From the NCBI GenBank assembly GCA_027575765.1, contig JANBPT010000160.1, positions 1-64,000 of the forward strand: 64,000 nt of DNA, read 5' to 3'. Position 1 is the first letter of the stretch. Each line of letters starts with the position of its first letter. The notes beneath the pieces are model-generated. The model saw only the letters and a program-made list of their open reading frames with translations. It was not told the origin of the DNA and made no database searches. The position numbers and the translations under genes were made by a program. This document shows, piece by piece, positions 9,749-21,900 of this stretch. The stretch is from Tieghemiomyces parasiticus (Eukaryota; Kickxellomycota; Dimargaritomycetes; Dimargaritales; Dimargaritaceae).

Positions 9749-11775
9749 GCATGATCACCTGAGTTGCCTCCTCCCATTCGCCTCCCATTTTTTATTTCCA
9801 ATGACCACTCTATGCCATACCATGTCCATTTCATCTTGTTCGGCCGTCCTTTTTTTGCCGCGCCGACCACATCATGTTGGCAACTTTCATTCGCTGATAC
9901 TCCGGTTTCTCTGCTCGGAGCTAGCCCCCCTTGGACCTCTGCAACTGATTCTCGCTGTATTCCTGCTCCCCTCTTTTAATTTTCGCGCCCTGGCACATTA
10001 CTGCTCTATTCAGCATCTCCCGCCAACTTCTAACCTAGGTTGTAATCCTCATCATCACTCCACTTCCACATATCGCCAATAAACTATAATTCGCCACTCA
10101 TTACTCAGACCCAACCTCCAACGACGGCGGATGGCTAGTGTTGCTTGACTTGCAAGTTTTGCTCCCTATTCATCCTCCCTGTTATCCGTACCCAGCAATC
10201 GATGTAGCCTACATAAGGGACAGGGGTGACTTGCTGTGCCTTGCCATTTTGATAAATCCACGGGCCAAACAAAAAGGGCCGAGGTGTAGGGTCCGGAAAC
10301 AACTTAAAGTCAGGTCCTCTTTTCCGCGTCACCAAAAGTTGGACCGAGTACCGTACGTCCACCGGCTAAAACACCGACAGGCCACTGTAGAGCCCTAAAT
10401 TCCATACCAGCAACGCTCACACGTCGCGGGGAGAGGTTGATCGCTAACATCGGAGAATACCCGCACCTATTACGCTTATCCACATCGAAGAATTCCTTTT
10501 GGTGACTAGCTATTTTCTTGTACTAGAAGCCAGTTTAATTATCCGGCCTCGTATAACGGAAGCGTTGCTTGGAGGCCGAATCGCTCTACGGTGGAAGGTC
10601 CGGGCCAAGCCGACCGGTAACAAGAACCTAGTGCCCACCCTGGTTGGTGCACCACTTCCGGACCAGTGGTACCGTTCGCTGGTAGTACAGGGCCACCTTA
10701 CGGGCGGAGGTCCGGACACCGATTGATGCTAAAAATAGATAGGTATCAAAGATAGTGGTGACGATAGAGTGTCACATTGACGTCGGGCTAATCTATATTT
10801 TGGGACAGGAAAGGTATCTCAACTGGGGGCTAAGCTACCCCGGTCCAATCGATGTCCCCCATCAAGGCGATAGGGCTTTCGCATGCTGGGAAGCTGCATC
10901 GCTTCCTTCCATCGCTTCGTTCGTAGTTAAGGCCACAGTAGGCAACAGCTGGTGCGAGACTTACCCCTAAAGGTCCGTGTTCCTGTCCATGGCCACATTA
11001 GGAAGTTCCAATGGAATGGTCCAACACGGAAGCGGACGGCAATTAGCCGCCTCTTTTCCGACAGGCGGCAAGAATGGCGAGGCTGTGTGAGTCTCTAAAA
11101 GGTCCGAGCCTCTCCATGAACAGCGACGGAGGAAAGTATGGATAGCTGGGCCCACTGTTCTCTCCTTCGCTCTTTTCCTTTCAAGGGCTGTGACAGACCG
11201 GAAGGGAAAAAAAAGGGGGGGCAAGGTCTCGAGCGGTCAAGTGGGCAGTCGAATTATAGAGAGAGGGAAGTTGAGCAGGAAGGGTCCCGATCTGGTGGCG
11301 TAAATTCATGGCCCTAGACGTTTTTCAACGAGTGGAGGGGGAGGGGGCGTAGTTTGCCGTTCTGCGCGGCCTTCCTCCTTTTTTTTCACCGTCTTCCGAA
11401 ATCATCGTATAATATATGCCCTCGTCATCAACCGTTCGAGGCCTGTATAATACCTTGACGACGGAATGGAGGCCTTTCCGATAGGGCGTCCCTGGTATAT
11501 AAACTTAACACCCCTCTCAACCCTCCTCGGTATCTGCCTCTTTTTACATTGATCAACCCGATTCTGCTTGACAAGTATTTTGCCGCTGTATTTGCCACAA
11601 TTTCCCATTTAGTTATTAGTAACCGTGGCTGAGCAGAAGGAAATCCGGATATCACTTATTCCGCTGCTTCAACCGCTGCAAGTATCCTATTTTCTTGAAG
11701 CCACTTGTAGGGTTGAATATCGTCATCTATTTCCAATCACTATCCGGCCTGTCATTTGGGCTTTTATCTGGCGCC
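9749..11775. other. gene-poor stretch upstream of the secreted tandem family
   Basis: 2 kb without a supported gene. Open frames at 10499-10726 and 10755-10970 (+) have no domain I can name. The final 300 bases contain a TATATAAA box and a pyrimidine-rich leader belonging to the next gene. Confidence 0.4.
11496..11503 (+). promoter_or_regulatory. TATA-like box of first secreted paralogue
   Basis: TATATAAA about 270 bases before the chosen ATG. The distance implies a leader of roughly 240 bases, or a leader intron that I cannot define. Confidence 0.35.
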
Positions 11776-13173
11776 ATGTCCCGCTCGTATCTGAACTGTT
11801 GTCTGATCTTAAGTCTGGGGGTTCTCACCTTGACTTCAGCCCTTACCCATGAAATACCGACTAATAAGGAAGCCGTGTGGAGCTCTGAATTTATCAACCA
11901 AGAGTATGGCGGTGGCAGTCAGCTCAGTTTTGGCAAGTCAAGCTACCCTCAGTACCCGGATAACACAGTGGTAAACCAGCCCCGTGTCGCCAGGGGTCAC
12001 TTCACCCCGGCTGGACAGTCACCCTCACTCGACCCCAACTCATTGAACATGCCAGCACCAAGGATGTCCACCCAGACGAGCTCCCTCTTGGACAACCGTC
12101 AGGTCGCACCAGCCTCGGATCTATCACACCAACTGGTGACCCCCACAGGGGCCCAAGTTAACTCACTGGTACCGAATCTCAACTCTGAGGTGCCAATCCC
12201 GCCGCCGACTAACTATGCCGCCACCCAGGCGGCAGTCAACCAGGTGTCTACTTCCCTAAACATGCCTAAGCCCGAGGCCACTGAAGTAGTCAAGACAGCC
12301 CAGACTTCGCCGTCGTGGATCAAGCGCAAGACCGCTGAGGCTATCATGACCATCTCGAACGCTCGCGACTACTTCCTTCGTGACATGGGCCAGGACCTAC
12401 TAGGCGCCATCTGCAAAGTCAACCAGAACCTCATTGCCGAAAACAAGGACGGACTCATCCTTGGCGATGTTCGTTTCTCGGCAGAGTATATTGCTGAGAA
12501 TCATTTTACCGACCCGACCGACACTGCCTCGAAAAATTATGTGATTCTACGCCGTGACGACGTGGCCCGCATAGCTCTGATGGGCCTGACAAAAGTCATG
12601 GGTCTACTCCCGGTGGCTCCCGATACAGCTACTCTTGTGGAAAGCGTCGTGTTCCCCAACGCGGTGCTCATTCAAACTGTTCCGCCCACCTCGGCTATCT
12701 CTGCCCCCACCGGCCCCGGCACCACCCCAAGCGCCCTTTCGTCGCTGCCATCCGCACCCCCGACGACGAATCAGAAGGTTTACCGTCGTGGCATACCCAT
12801 GCCGCTAGTCAAAGCGACCGGTTCGGCAATAATTGGGGCTATCCCGAAGCTCATCAAACCGCTGGGCGCTCTACTCGAACTGGGCCTGGTCAGACTGGGC
12901 TTGCGTACGACCGCAAAATACGCCACCCAGGCGACTAGTGTCTACGGCTGGCAACTCGCCAAGACCGTTGGTCTTGCCGTAGGGGCTTCCACTGCCACCT
13001 ATGGGGCGACGAAACTCGTCGAACGCGCTAGTAACCCCTCCAAAGTTATGATCTCCGAATCCGCCGAGGAGGCCAACTACATGGTGTGTAAAGCGGCCGG
13101 GGGGAGCATCAAGTATATTATGTCGACCGCCAAAAACTTCGAGCCCATTGGATACGCCGCCACCGCCGCCTAG
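11776..13173 (+). CDS. secreted two-cysteine family protein, paralogue A, 465 aa
   Basis: Not a family I recognise. The frame is open from 11695, but the ATG at 11776 is preferred because it gives a standard signal peptide (Ser-Arg-Ser, then a Leu-rich core ending near Ala-Leu-Thr). Residues about 25-160 are Pro/Gln/Ser/Asn-rich and probably disordered. A helical region follows, with the motif Ile-Cys-Lys-x-Asn-Gln (Cys213). Residues 337-339 are Arg-Arg-Gly, a dibasic Kex2-type site, followed by a hydrophobic, Gly/Leu/Ile-rich segment and Leu-Val-Arg-Leu-Gly-Leu. The second cysteine is Cys438 in Met-Val-Cys-Lys-Ala. These are the only two cysteines after the signal peptide. It aligns over its length with the next two genes downstream. 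If cut at the Arg-Arg site, the two halves could stay joined by the Cys213-Cys438 disulphide; that is inference. Confidence 0.8.
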   Translation: MSRSYLNCCLILSLGVLTLTSALTHEIPTNKEAVWSSEFINQEYGGGSQLSFGKSSYPQYPDNTVVNQPRVARGHFTPAGQSPSLDPNSLNMPAPRMSTQTSSLLDNRQVAPASDLSHQLVTPTGAQVNSLVPNLNSEVPIPPPTNYAATQAAVNQVSTSLNMPKPEATEVVKTAQTSPSWIKRKTAEAIMTISNARDYFLRDMGQDLLGAICKVNQNLIAENKDGLILGDVRFSAEYIAENHFTDPTDTASKNYVILRRDDVARIALMGLTKVMGLLPVAPDTATLVESVVFPNAVLIQTVPPTSAISAPTGPGTTPSALSSLPSAPPTTNQKVYRRGIPMPLVKATGSAIIGAIPKLIKPLGALLELGLVRLGLRTTAKYATQATSVYGWQLAKTVGLAVGASTATYGATKLVERASNPSKVMISESAEEANYMVCKAAGGSIKYIMSTAKNFEPIGYAATAA

Positions 13174-14717
13174 TTCAGAATGTTCATTTAGCGGTGCCCC
13201 CCTAGCAATCCCTATCACAGACGTCTTCATTACTTATTTGTTTATTACTATGATCTCACCTTTGAGGCTGCTGTTTTATTCTGGCCGAGACGCTATCATT
13301 AAAATACATGACTGAGTGTATTGAAATTGGCCATTATAGAGGGTGACAAATGTACAGTATTTGTTATTTTTCTAAGCCCGGCCCAAAGCTGCTAGGGGGT
13401 AGCATAGTGGCCATCCGCAGTGAATGCGTAATTTGAACGCTACTGCCGTAGGCTAGCATCGACAAGCCCGCCTCTGCAATAGATTGTAACTGCGAAACCC
13501 ACGACGAGACCTCGCGGACCAAAGTCGTAGCCTTCCATCACACATGGCCTCCCTGGTAGAACCACCTCGACTGGATTTCCATCGCGAACGGCCGCGGCTT
13601 CACGATCGGAAAGCCAGCAACCTTCCAGCTTTGGAGTCGTACTTATCTGGATCAGGAGGTCGTCCCCGCCATGGAGAGGTAGTCGAAACCAGGCCTCTCA
13701 GCCACACTACACGGCCTCTCTTCAGTCGCAAACGCACATGTTTAAAGTGGGTGAGTTAGCCATAAGCGTTATATTCAATAAGTGTGAACTGAATATCATT
13801 TTTACCGTGGCCTTCTTGCCAGTCGACCCTCTCGTGGTCTTCATCCCCCTTCAAATCGGCACACTCCGTCACATAATGACCCACGCAACGTGTGAAACCT
13901 TGTCTAGCAGCCGGTATAAGATTCGTAGATTGAAGGACTATATTTCCACACGGCAGCGGAAAAAAGTAGCCACTTGGACTACCCTCTCCCTTCCCTTAAC
14001 GATACCCGTCCGCCAGACCTACGCCATAGCCCGGCAGCCACTCTCGGTTGTCAGAATACAAGGTTGATACACAAGGGGCCTAATTATAGGACGGGTGGAG
14101 AGGGAGGAGTATGAAAAAAGGAAGAGAGAGGGAGAGTAGAGAGGGAAACATGGCCTGTCCCTAAAATACGAATTCGATCTTCCTTTTATCGTAGGACCTG
14201 GGCCGAGCTCTTTATTGGCCGCCGTTGACCTTTTAAGGCCAGTAGCCAAACCAACGGTCACCCGTCCGTTTATCTTTGTCGTCCCTCTCCCTTTCCCGCA
14301 CATCCCCCCGTTGGTTCGGGTCACTGCTGTCGCAGGTTCACCGGTTTGGATAACCACAGATGTCTGGCAGTCGAGCGTTTGTATCCTACTCCCTTCCTCC
14401 GCGTGCCGACCTACACTCCGGCGACTATCGTGCTTATATAATCCATGTCCTGGGGACGCCGGCCGCCTAGTTCCCCCCTTCCCATCCTCTCGATTATCAC
14501 TTATATACATCCGTTGATAGAGTTTAGTTTAACTATTTTTGATTTCGTTTACTGACAGGTCACTACATAACTCCTCCCATCATTTTGACAAGTTCAAGAG
14601 ATTGCCTCCCACCTGGTGGCCTTATACACGAACCCACGCCATAATTTCGCCCATATCGGTCTGGCGCATACCCCCCCCCTTCTAACCACCCAGTTCCAAC
14701 CCTGAGCGAGCTGAACC
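13174..14717. other. spacer between paralogues A and B
   Basis: 1.5 kb with no supported gene. It contains purine-rich patches near 14090-14150 and a pyrimidine-rich leader before 14718. No remnant of a further paralogue could be seen. Confidence 0.4.
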
Positions 14718-15995
14718 ATGGTCAACTGGCTTTTTTACGGCGGCTTGGTATCCGCCATTGGTATCATCACTTTGGCCTCGGCCAAGTATGCCGATATCGA
14801 CGGGCGCCAACTGTCTGCTAGAGACTATGGCCTTGGTCAACCGTATGGCGTTAGCACATCACCCGATACTAACCAGCCCATGTACCCAACATCAGGGGGG
14901 AAAAACACGGGTGACTCCCCTATAGACGCTTCGAGTTTCGCGACTACAGCCCCCTTTAATGTTAACAGCCGCGTTTCGGAACCTGCCATCAAGTTTGCGC
15001 CCTATTCGCCGGTATCCAATACGTTGGAGAGTAGTGCCATCGAGGTCGATACACTTGCTGAGAATATGGGTCTGAGCCAAACGGATGCTCAGAGCGTCGT
15101 GGTCGCGGCTGAAAAGTCACCAAACTTCATCGAACGCCAAGCCGCCAAGGCCGTTAGGACCATCTCCAAGGCCAAGACATACATCCTCAAGGAGATGGGT
15201 CAAGACGTGCTGTCCATGATCTGTCACATCAACAAGGTGCTTTTATCGCAGGACATGGTAGGCCTGATCCCGGATAAGGTCACAATTACAGCCACCACTA
15301 TCCCCGAGAGTGCTTTCACCAACGCCGACGACAGTCTACCTAACCGCCACAGCCTTCATATTCGCCACGAAGACATTCTGAATGCCCTTCCGGTGGTGCT
15401 TAATGCCATCATGAAACTACTGCAGGGTAGTTCGCAGGCTGTGCGGACGTTTGATACCGAGATTAGCCCGAACGGGATCATCCTCACGATGAAGAAGCCC
15501 GTTGGCGACGTCTCTCTCGCCTCCCCTACTGAAGCCAACCCGCCCACAACGGGTTCCGGGTCGCAGAAGCTCTACTCACGCTCCCTCGTCAACCTACTCA
15601 AACCCAGTTTGGGATTACTCACTAAAGTTGGTCCGGAACTGAAACTGGCAGGCCAGGCTCTCCTCCAGAAGATAGGCATTAAAGCGGCTACGAACCCGGC
15701 GGCGATTGCCATGGCTCAGAAATCAACCACCCAGATCGCTAAAACGGGGTTTAATGCCCTCAGCCCGGCGATGATCGCAGCAGGCACAGCCGTAGCGGCC
15801 GGTGGTCTCTCCAAGGCCATTAGTAGCGTACCCGACCCGGTGGATTCAAGGGTCTTGAACGAGTCGAAATCCTCCAGCATTTTGATCTGCAAGGCGTCCA
15901 ATGGCAAACTCGCAACCCAGTATTCGTTCCAGACTAGGGAGTTCATGCCTATCCAATCTGGCCCTACTCCCGACTTTCCACTCGCTCGGGCTTGA
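14718..15995 (+). CDS. secreted two-cysteine family protein, paralogue B, 425 aa
   Basis: Same unrecognised family as its neighbours. The first ATG gives a signal peptide with a hydrophobic core (Gly-Gly-Leu-Val-Ser-Ala-Ile-Gly-Ile-Ile) ending near Ala-Ser-Ala-Lys. A disordered Ser/Thr/Pro-rich stretch runs to about residue 110. The conserved helical block includes Glu-Met-Gly-Gln-Asp and Met-Ile-Cys-His-Ile-Asn (Cys169). The second cysteine is Cys391 in Leu-Ile-Cys-Lys-Ala-Ser-Asn. The basic site between the two halves is reduced to Tyr-Ser-Arg-Ser (Arg288), so Kex2-type cutting is doubtful here although the alignment position is kept. The C-terminal part is Ala/Gly/Leu-rich and amphipathic. 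There is no intron. It sits 1.5 kb after paralogue A and 1.7 kb before paralogue C, all on the same strand. Confidence 0.8.
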   Translation: MVNWLFYGGLVSAIGIITLASAKYADIDGRQLSARDYGLGQPYGVSTSPDTNQPMYPTSGGKNTGDSPIDASSFATTAPFNVNSRVSEPAIKFAPYSPVSNTLESSAIEVDTLAENMGLSQTDAQSVVVAAEKSPNFIERQAAKAVRTISKAKTYILKEMGQDVLSMICHINKVLLSQDMVGLIPDKVTITATTIPESAFTNADDSLPNRHSLHIRHEDILNALPVVLNAIMKLLQGSSQAVRTFDTEISPNGIILTMKKPVGDVSLASPTEANPPTTGSGSQKLYSRSLVNLLKPSLGLLTKVGPELKLAGQALLQKIGIKAATNPAAIAMAQKSTTQIAKTGFNALSPAMIAAGTAVAAGGLSKAISSVPDPVDSRVLNESKSSSILICKASNGKLATQYSFQTREFMPIQSGPTPDFPLARA

Positions 15996-17694
15996 AAGTT
16001 GGTTGTGAACTGCCCGCCCATCTTTATCTGTGCCCGCTCTTCTAGTGGGCGTAGTTGTTTGCTTTTGTTTTTGTCAAGGTGGATCACCAACCCTACTGAT
16101 CTACTGTGAATCATCATTAGTCAATCTTTAATTTTATCTTCTAGCGTTACATATTCAGTCTGTATGTCGGAGCTCGGTCGGATAGACCTTGGCTATGACT
16201 GCTTTTATCTTTACAAAATCACTAGCGCCCTTTACCAGTTAGTTGTATAAATTAACGCCGATGTGGCCCACACACACTCTGTTGTCGTACACTGCGCTTT
16301 AAGTAAAGTACATGCTATTGGGCAATTATAAGCGGCATGCTTGGCACGTTAATACTCCGCTCTAAATGAAAATTGCGAGTACTCAAAAATCACCATACAA
16401 ATTAGACGACTCTCGTGCCGTTGCGAATCTACTCGCCTGTCTGCCCACCGGATCGCCGTCATGAAGGCCGGTATATCTTGAGTGCTGAGTGCTCAATTTT
16501 TACGCACTCGTCGCCTTCCACAACTCCGCAATGGCGCACACTAGACATCCTTGCCAGTACCGTCCTTTCATCTCGGAAACTGGTTTTCTCTCCCCGCACA
16601 TGCAAAGTAAACTATCGCAATGAATTAACAACGTTCCTAGGTAGCCGACTGATTGGGACTCTTTCACCTACTCGGCAAATCGTACGCTATGCTCCCGCAC
16701 TTGGTGAAATGTCAACGTAGAAAATAGATCGACCGTCTCTATTTCGCTCCGCCTAACGACACGCTCATCTTCCTTTGACCCGTATCCGTTGACTTTCTTT
16801 CATCGGCGATTACATAGACCGTGGTGAAAGACATTGAAGGACAAAAGCGGGGGGCCAATATCAACGAACCAATCGGGTATCGGAAGGGACGAGGTGCAAA
16901 GGAGGAGGAGAGGACAGCGGAACCAGCGAAGGGCAACAGAGGGAGATTACGACAAGAGGAACGAGTGGAGGGGGTGGATGGGCCAAAATAGGCAGAGACC
17001 CGATCCGGGTCCCGGTACCTGCAGGCGCGGCGTACGTGATCGGCTTCTCCTTGTTACAATATCCATTCGTCTTTGTCCTCACCTAGCGCTACTATCGTTC
17101 CGAACTTACGCTTCCGACACACTCATGCCCGCTCAGGCGGTGCCTTGCCGATAGAACCCGCGTCTCTCGTTCTCTTCCGTCTTTACCTCCTCGTCAACCA
17201 AATTCTCCCCTGCTCATCTATACCCGTCTCTTCTTCCGACTTCCCAGCGAAGGCACAGGTAGTAATTGATATAAGAGCAAGCGTCTGCTACTCGGTCTCC
17301 TCGATTGTACTCTGTATATTTTTTCCCCGCTGATTCGCTTTCACCGTAGTTCTGATAATTTACCCACCTACCACCGTCGAACTCTTCGCTGACACTCCCC
17401 CCCCCCCCCAGGTAGCTCTAGGGTTTATCAATTTACATCGAGTAAGGACTCTACAACTACCCTGCCTTATCCGTCCCGACGCGCGTGTATTATATCGCCA
17501 CCCCACCATACTTGGATATTATTAATCGGGCAAAGGGTTCGAAGCTTTTATTTATTTACTTTGTTACCACCCTCCAAACGCCACTTATCCTGCTGCATTA
17601 CCCTTATCCGCTAAATTACAGCCACTTTGTATCCCCCGACACACCCTCCCTGTACCCTTCCCAAGGCGCTTTGATTGGCCCATCCGCCGTCGCC
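15996..17694. other. spacer between paralogues B and C
   Basis: No supported gene. A C-run lies at about 17398-17410. The frame of paralogue C is open from 17485, but the stretch before its signal peptide is treated as leader. Confidence 0.4.
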
Positions 17695-18990
17695 ATGGGT
17701 CCACTACGCCTGGCGTCCTACCTTATACTCACTGTGGGGTTTTTTGCCCCGCCACAGGGCGCTGCTGGCAGCTACTCGCCTGAGCTCCACAACCCTTATT
17801 ATCAAACAAATAGTGCCGCAAACCAGAACACCCAGGCGGTCGGAAACATGCAGAACGGCGGTCCAAGTTATGGCTTGGGGGGTAAGTCGCCCAATCTCAA
17901 CCAATATAGTTTTGGACCTGAGTATCGGCAGGTTTCGTCGTACCCCGGTCCACCAGCCCAAGGAGGGCCTCCAGCGAACATTTACGCCGACAGAGGAGCC
18001 GACCAATCCAAGGTCTACGAGGGTAGCCAGGAGAATCTCTCGGTATTCTCATCTGTCAACGCGGTTAAACATAATTATCCTGTGCCTCAACCCGTCGAAA
18101 AGGAAGCAACGTACATCACCCAGGCCACGGGTATGTCTATGGAGGACGCCAAAGCCGTCATTAAGGATGCCGAGAGTACCACACCAACGGACCAGAGTCA
18201 GACAGCCAAGTCCATCTGGGGTGTTTCGAAGTACCTTTCCCAAGCTAAGGATGGCCAGATGGCTGGTATGACACAGTCACTGATGTCGTTAATCTGCAAA
18301 GCCAACCAAAAATTTCTCGAACTCGGCAAAGAAGGGGTGGCTTTCGGGGACATTCGTATCGTGCCCCAGATGATTGTCGATCCGGAGGAACTCCGTACAC
18401 TCACTGGGGACGATGGCCAGATAACCAGCCGGGTCTTCTTGAGCCGCAAGGACCTGTCAAGCTTTGGGAGTGAGGCGGCCAACTCTATCATGAGTCGCCT
18501 CGCCGTCAGTCCCGATACCAGGACCATCGTCGACTTGATCCTGACCGGCAACGGCGCATTCATTCAAAGCAAACCCGTGGACCAAGCCACGCAGCCAGGT
18601 ATCAGGCAGCCTCTGCAGCGGCGGTCGCTGCCCAAGATCCTGCTGGAAGTGGGAGCGATCGTGTTCAAGAATCGTGCGGCACTCCTTCCGGCACTGAAGG
18701 GCATGGCTACCGCTGGCATGGTCCGCTTGGGATTAAAATCCGCCCCGGCAGTCGCTACCAAGACATTCGGTTCGTTCGCTAAGGACGCCGGCAAGATACT
18801 GGCCATGCCCCTGGGCGCCTTCGCCAGTGTCGAAATAGCGACCAAGCTCACCAAAACCTACTCTGACCCAAAGAAACGAGTATCTATGACGGAGGCCATC
18901 CAAGACAGCGCTATGATTTGCAAAGCAGGGAATAACCAGGCCATCAGATATGTGATTCAGCGTGGTGGTCAGCTCGCCAAACCCAACTAA
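17695..18990 (+). CDS. secreted two-cysteine family protein, paralogue C, 431 aa
   Basis: Third member of the tandem family. The frame is open from 17485, but the ATG at 17695 gives a clean signal peptide (Met-Gly-Pro-Leu-Arg, then a Leu/Ile/Val core ending near Gly-Ala-Ala-Gly). A Tyr/Asn/Gln/Pro-rich spacer follows. The helical block carries Leu-Ile-Cys-Lys-Ala-Asn-Gln-Lys (Cys201). Arg309-Arg310 form a dibasic site at the same place as in paralogue A, followed by a Leu/Ile/Val-rich segment and Gly-Met-Val-Arg-Leu-Gly-Leu-Lys. The last block has Met-Ile-Cys-Lys-Ala-Gly (Cys409). The distance between the two cysteines (208) is close to that in A (225) and B (222). Function unknown; secretion and processing are inferred from sequence only. 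Confidence 0.8.
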   Translation: MGPLRLASYLILTVGFFAPPQGAAGSYSPELHNPYYQTNSAANQNTQAVGNMQNGGPSYGLGGKSPNLNQYSFGPEYRQVSSYPGPPAQGGPPANIYADRGADQSKVYEGSQENLSVFSSVNAVKHNYPVPQPVEKEATYITQATGMSMEDAKAVIKDAESTTPTDQSQTAKSIWGVSKYLSQAKDGQMAGMTQSLMSLICKANQKFLELGKEGVAFGDIRIVPQMIVDPEELRTLTGDDGQITSRVFLSRKDLSSFGSEAANSIMSRLAVSPDTRTIVDLILTGNGAFIQSKPVDQATQPGIRQPLQRRSLPKILLEVGAIVFKNRAALLPALKGMATAGMVRLGLKSAPAVATKTFGSFAKDAGKILAMPLGAFASVEIATKLTKTYSDPKKRVSMTEAIQDSAMICKAGNNQAIRYVIQRGGQLAKPN

Positions 18991-21900
18991 ACTCACTACT
19001 GTGACGATTGACTCGCTCTACCTTGTCGCCCATGTCGCTTATCAATTTTCGCTTTTTTCTGCACCAATACAGTAGAAGTATTGGCCATTAGCCCCTCCTT
19101 TCAAATTTCTTTGATGGGGTTGACTTGTTAGTTTAGCAGTTCCATGGTATATACAGTAAAATCTATAGGAGTCGATGAGGATAACAAAAAAAACTAGCGA
19201 GAGAATATGGGTAAACCAGGGTAGAGAGGGGGACGCCAACGCAATTTATCGCAAGGTTGTACTAATCCAATAGCCCTTATACGCTAAAGAACCTCGGGCG
19301 GATATATAGTCAGTCGGAGAGGTTTCTATGAATTGAGGTGGTGGAGGAGGGGGGAACCTGACTACTCCACAACTACTAATGAATCAGCTGACCCATGGGC
19401 GTTTGGGAAACCAGTCACTCATTTTTATCTGGCGATGGCTATCAGCTGCCAAGGGCTCCCACCTAATCCTCAATCTGTAGCCCCCAGGGTTCCCTGGATA
19501 GCAGTATGATGACCAACGGTGTCGCATAGTGGTCTCCGCGATCTGAAGTAATATTGATCACATCTATGAGGGTGATCGCAGCCACCTGATGGAGTGGCAA
19601 TAGCGAGTTCAAGCACGTGAGCACTTATGGGGGTACTGGACATACCCGGATTTAGGGAAACAGTCAATTTGCTTTCGAGAGACACACTGCGACGCCGCTG
19701 GGGGCGTCCTCGTGGGTTGAACAATTTAGCCACCTATCCTTCTGGGCGGCATTAATTACTCGATTAGTCAACCCCTTACTAAAACGGAGTAAGGTATGGT
19801 GGGAGGTGGCCTACCTGGAACGACCAACTTTTGTATTGGCCAGGCGGCCATGGGGAATGAAAGGTATCATTGTCAGCCAAACCTTAAAGGCGCGCCAGAT
19901 GTGGCTATTGTTTCCCCTAACTGTAACAGGTTAGCAACAGCTTCAGGTAGACCTTGGGACGAAAATAATGGAGGGCGAGTAGCAGATATGTAAGGGTGTA
20001 GGGGGTTACAACCAACTAACCTATTCGTTAGCAGGACGCCGACCAGGGAAGGATAATTACTGGGATAATTATTGTTACGAAACGACGAGTGTGTGCGAAA
20101 GGGTCCGTCCGTGTTTACGCCTAAGCAAATCGATCCGAATCCGGGTGATTGAGGGTCGCTGGGAAGGGTATGGGTGGCTGTCTTGAGAAGCAATGGGGGT
20201 AACTGGTGGCATCCAGGCGTCAGAGCCTCGTGCGGGATAGAAAATAGAATTAAGGTTATCTGGCTGCAGGTTTACCAGGATAAACCACGACATGAAACGG
20301 CGGGTTTCAGGTAGAATCAGGCGAGACGCCGAGGCTTGAGTGCAGTCGCAGTGCTAAATTGGTTGACAGAAATATCATGTTGGCAAGGACTGCATGGGCG
20401 ATCGACCATGGCACTGCCCAGCCTTTGAGGTCAGCCTAGCTGATTGGCTGCACTGCCCTCGCCATTGCTGAATCTTCGTCTGGATATCGCATGATTTAGC
20501 TGGCGACCAGTGTCGGCGACTTTATCGACCGAGACTAGCGTGGCATCACTGGTCGGCCAAGCGTTCCGGTTCAAAGCTCATTGGCCAAGAGTAAATTAGC
20601 GGAGGGAGGTCCGGACTTCACTACCAGCCGCAAGAACGCGCGGCGCAATGTTCTGTGGACGGTTAAGGATTCGGAAAAGGGACGTGTCGGTAGGGACGAA
20701 GCGTTCCTCGCACCAGCCCCTGGATATTCGTAATACCCTGCAAGGGGTGGCCCGATACGTGGATTCCGTCGTACACCTTACTTGGTACATTGGTGCCGAT
20801 ATTTTAAACATGATCACTTTCAGCATACATTGGGTATTCTACTGCCTTAGCTAGCGCGGGGGACTCCACGGTCAACACCGGTGTTGGGCCTCAGCATACC
20901 ACGTAATTAGGAACCTTATATGGGAATAGGTTTACCCACTAAATGACGGAACCTCTGTAGGATACTCTATCAGCCACCGCAACCGCCCCGAGGTGTTATC
21001 ACCAACTGCACCTGACAGCGACTCTGCTAAACCATAGCCCTCGCCCCAACGCACAGATCCTACGCGGTTATAAACCGGGAATTGCCGCCTACCGCCCTAT
21101 GATAAAAAGCCGACGTTTATTCGCCTTAATAGTATGATTATCGAGGTTTGCACTCCCTTTTACTTTTAATGTGTTAAGGCACGATGTCGGCCGTAAAGTC
21201 GAGTCTCTGTATTGAAATTTTCATACGCCATCTTAGCCAGCGACAACTCCCTCCCACCGTCACCTATCGCACAATGCCTCAGCTTCCCACCCTCGGATAC
21301 GCTGTACCTTCTTGTCGTGCTACCATCAGCCGGCCGAAGCCTTAGAACGTTTCAACTAGGCATCTTTCACGCGCTACACCTGTTGGAGATAGTACAACTT
21401 GAGTTTCACAAACGTACTCGCCACCCAGTGCCGCTCACTGTCCAATTTTTTAAAACGGTTAGGCTTGCAGGATTGGATTAGGCCAGCTGCCTAATACTGG
21501 CGCCATCCTTCTGCCGCTTCGTGCTGTCACTATCGTGCACCATCCCCGGAACCCTTCAGAGACGCCAGAGTCCGCAGTGTGAGGTTGGCCATCATACACT
21601 AGCTGTTGTTTCCTTGCAACCTTGGTTTGACACTCCCCCTACTTCATCCCGACCCAGAGCGGCTTAATTCGGCCGAAATCCGGAAGCGTGTGAGCACTCA
21701 CGTCTTGTTTAGCACCAGCCTTGGTCAATGTGATCACCCTCACACACAACAGGCTGGCCAATAGGGTCCCGCTGGGTAGGGTTTGTTCCCCTTTATCCCT
21801 TTAGTCTTCCCATAGTGCCACCCTGGGTGCCGGTAGGGTTCCTTTGTCTCATAAACTAGGCAATGGGGCCGGCCAGTCGCCGTAGGGAACAGCGCCATTG

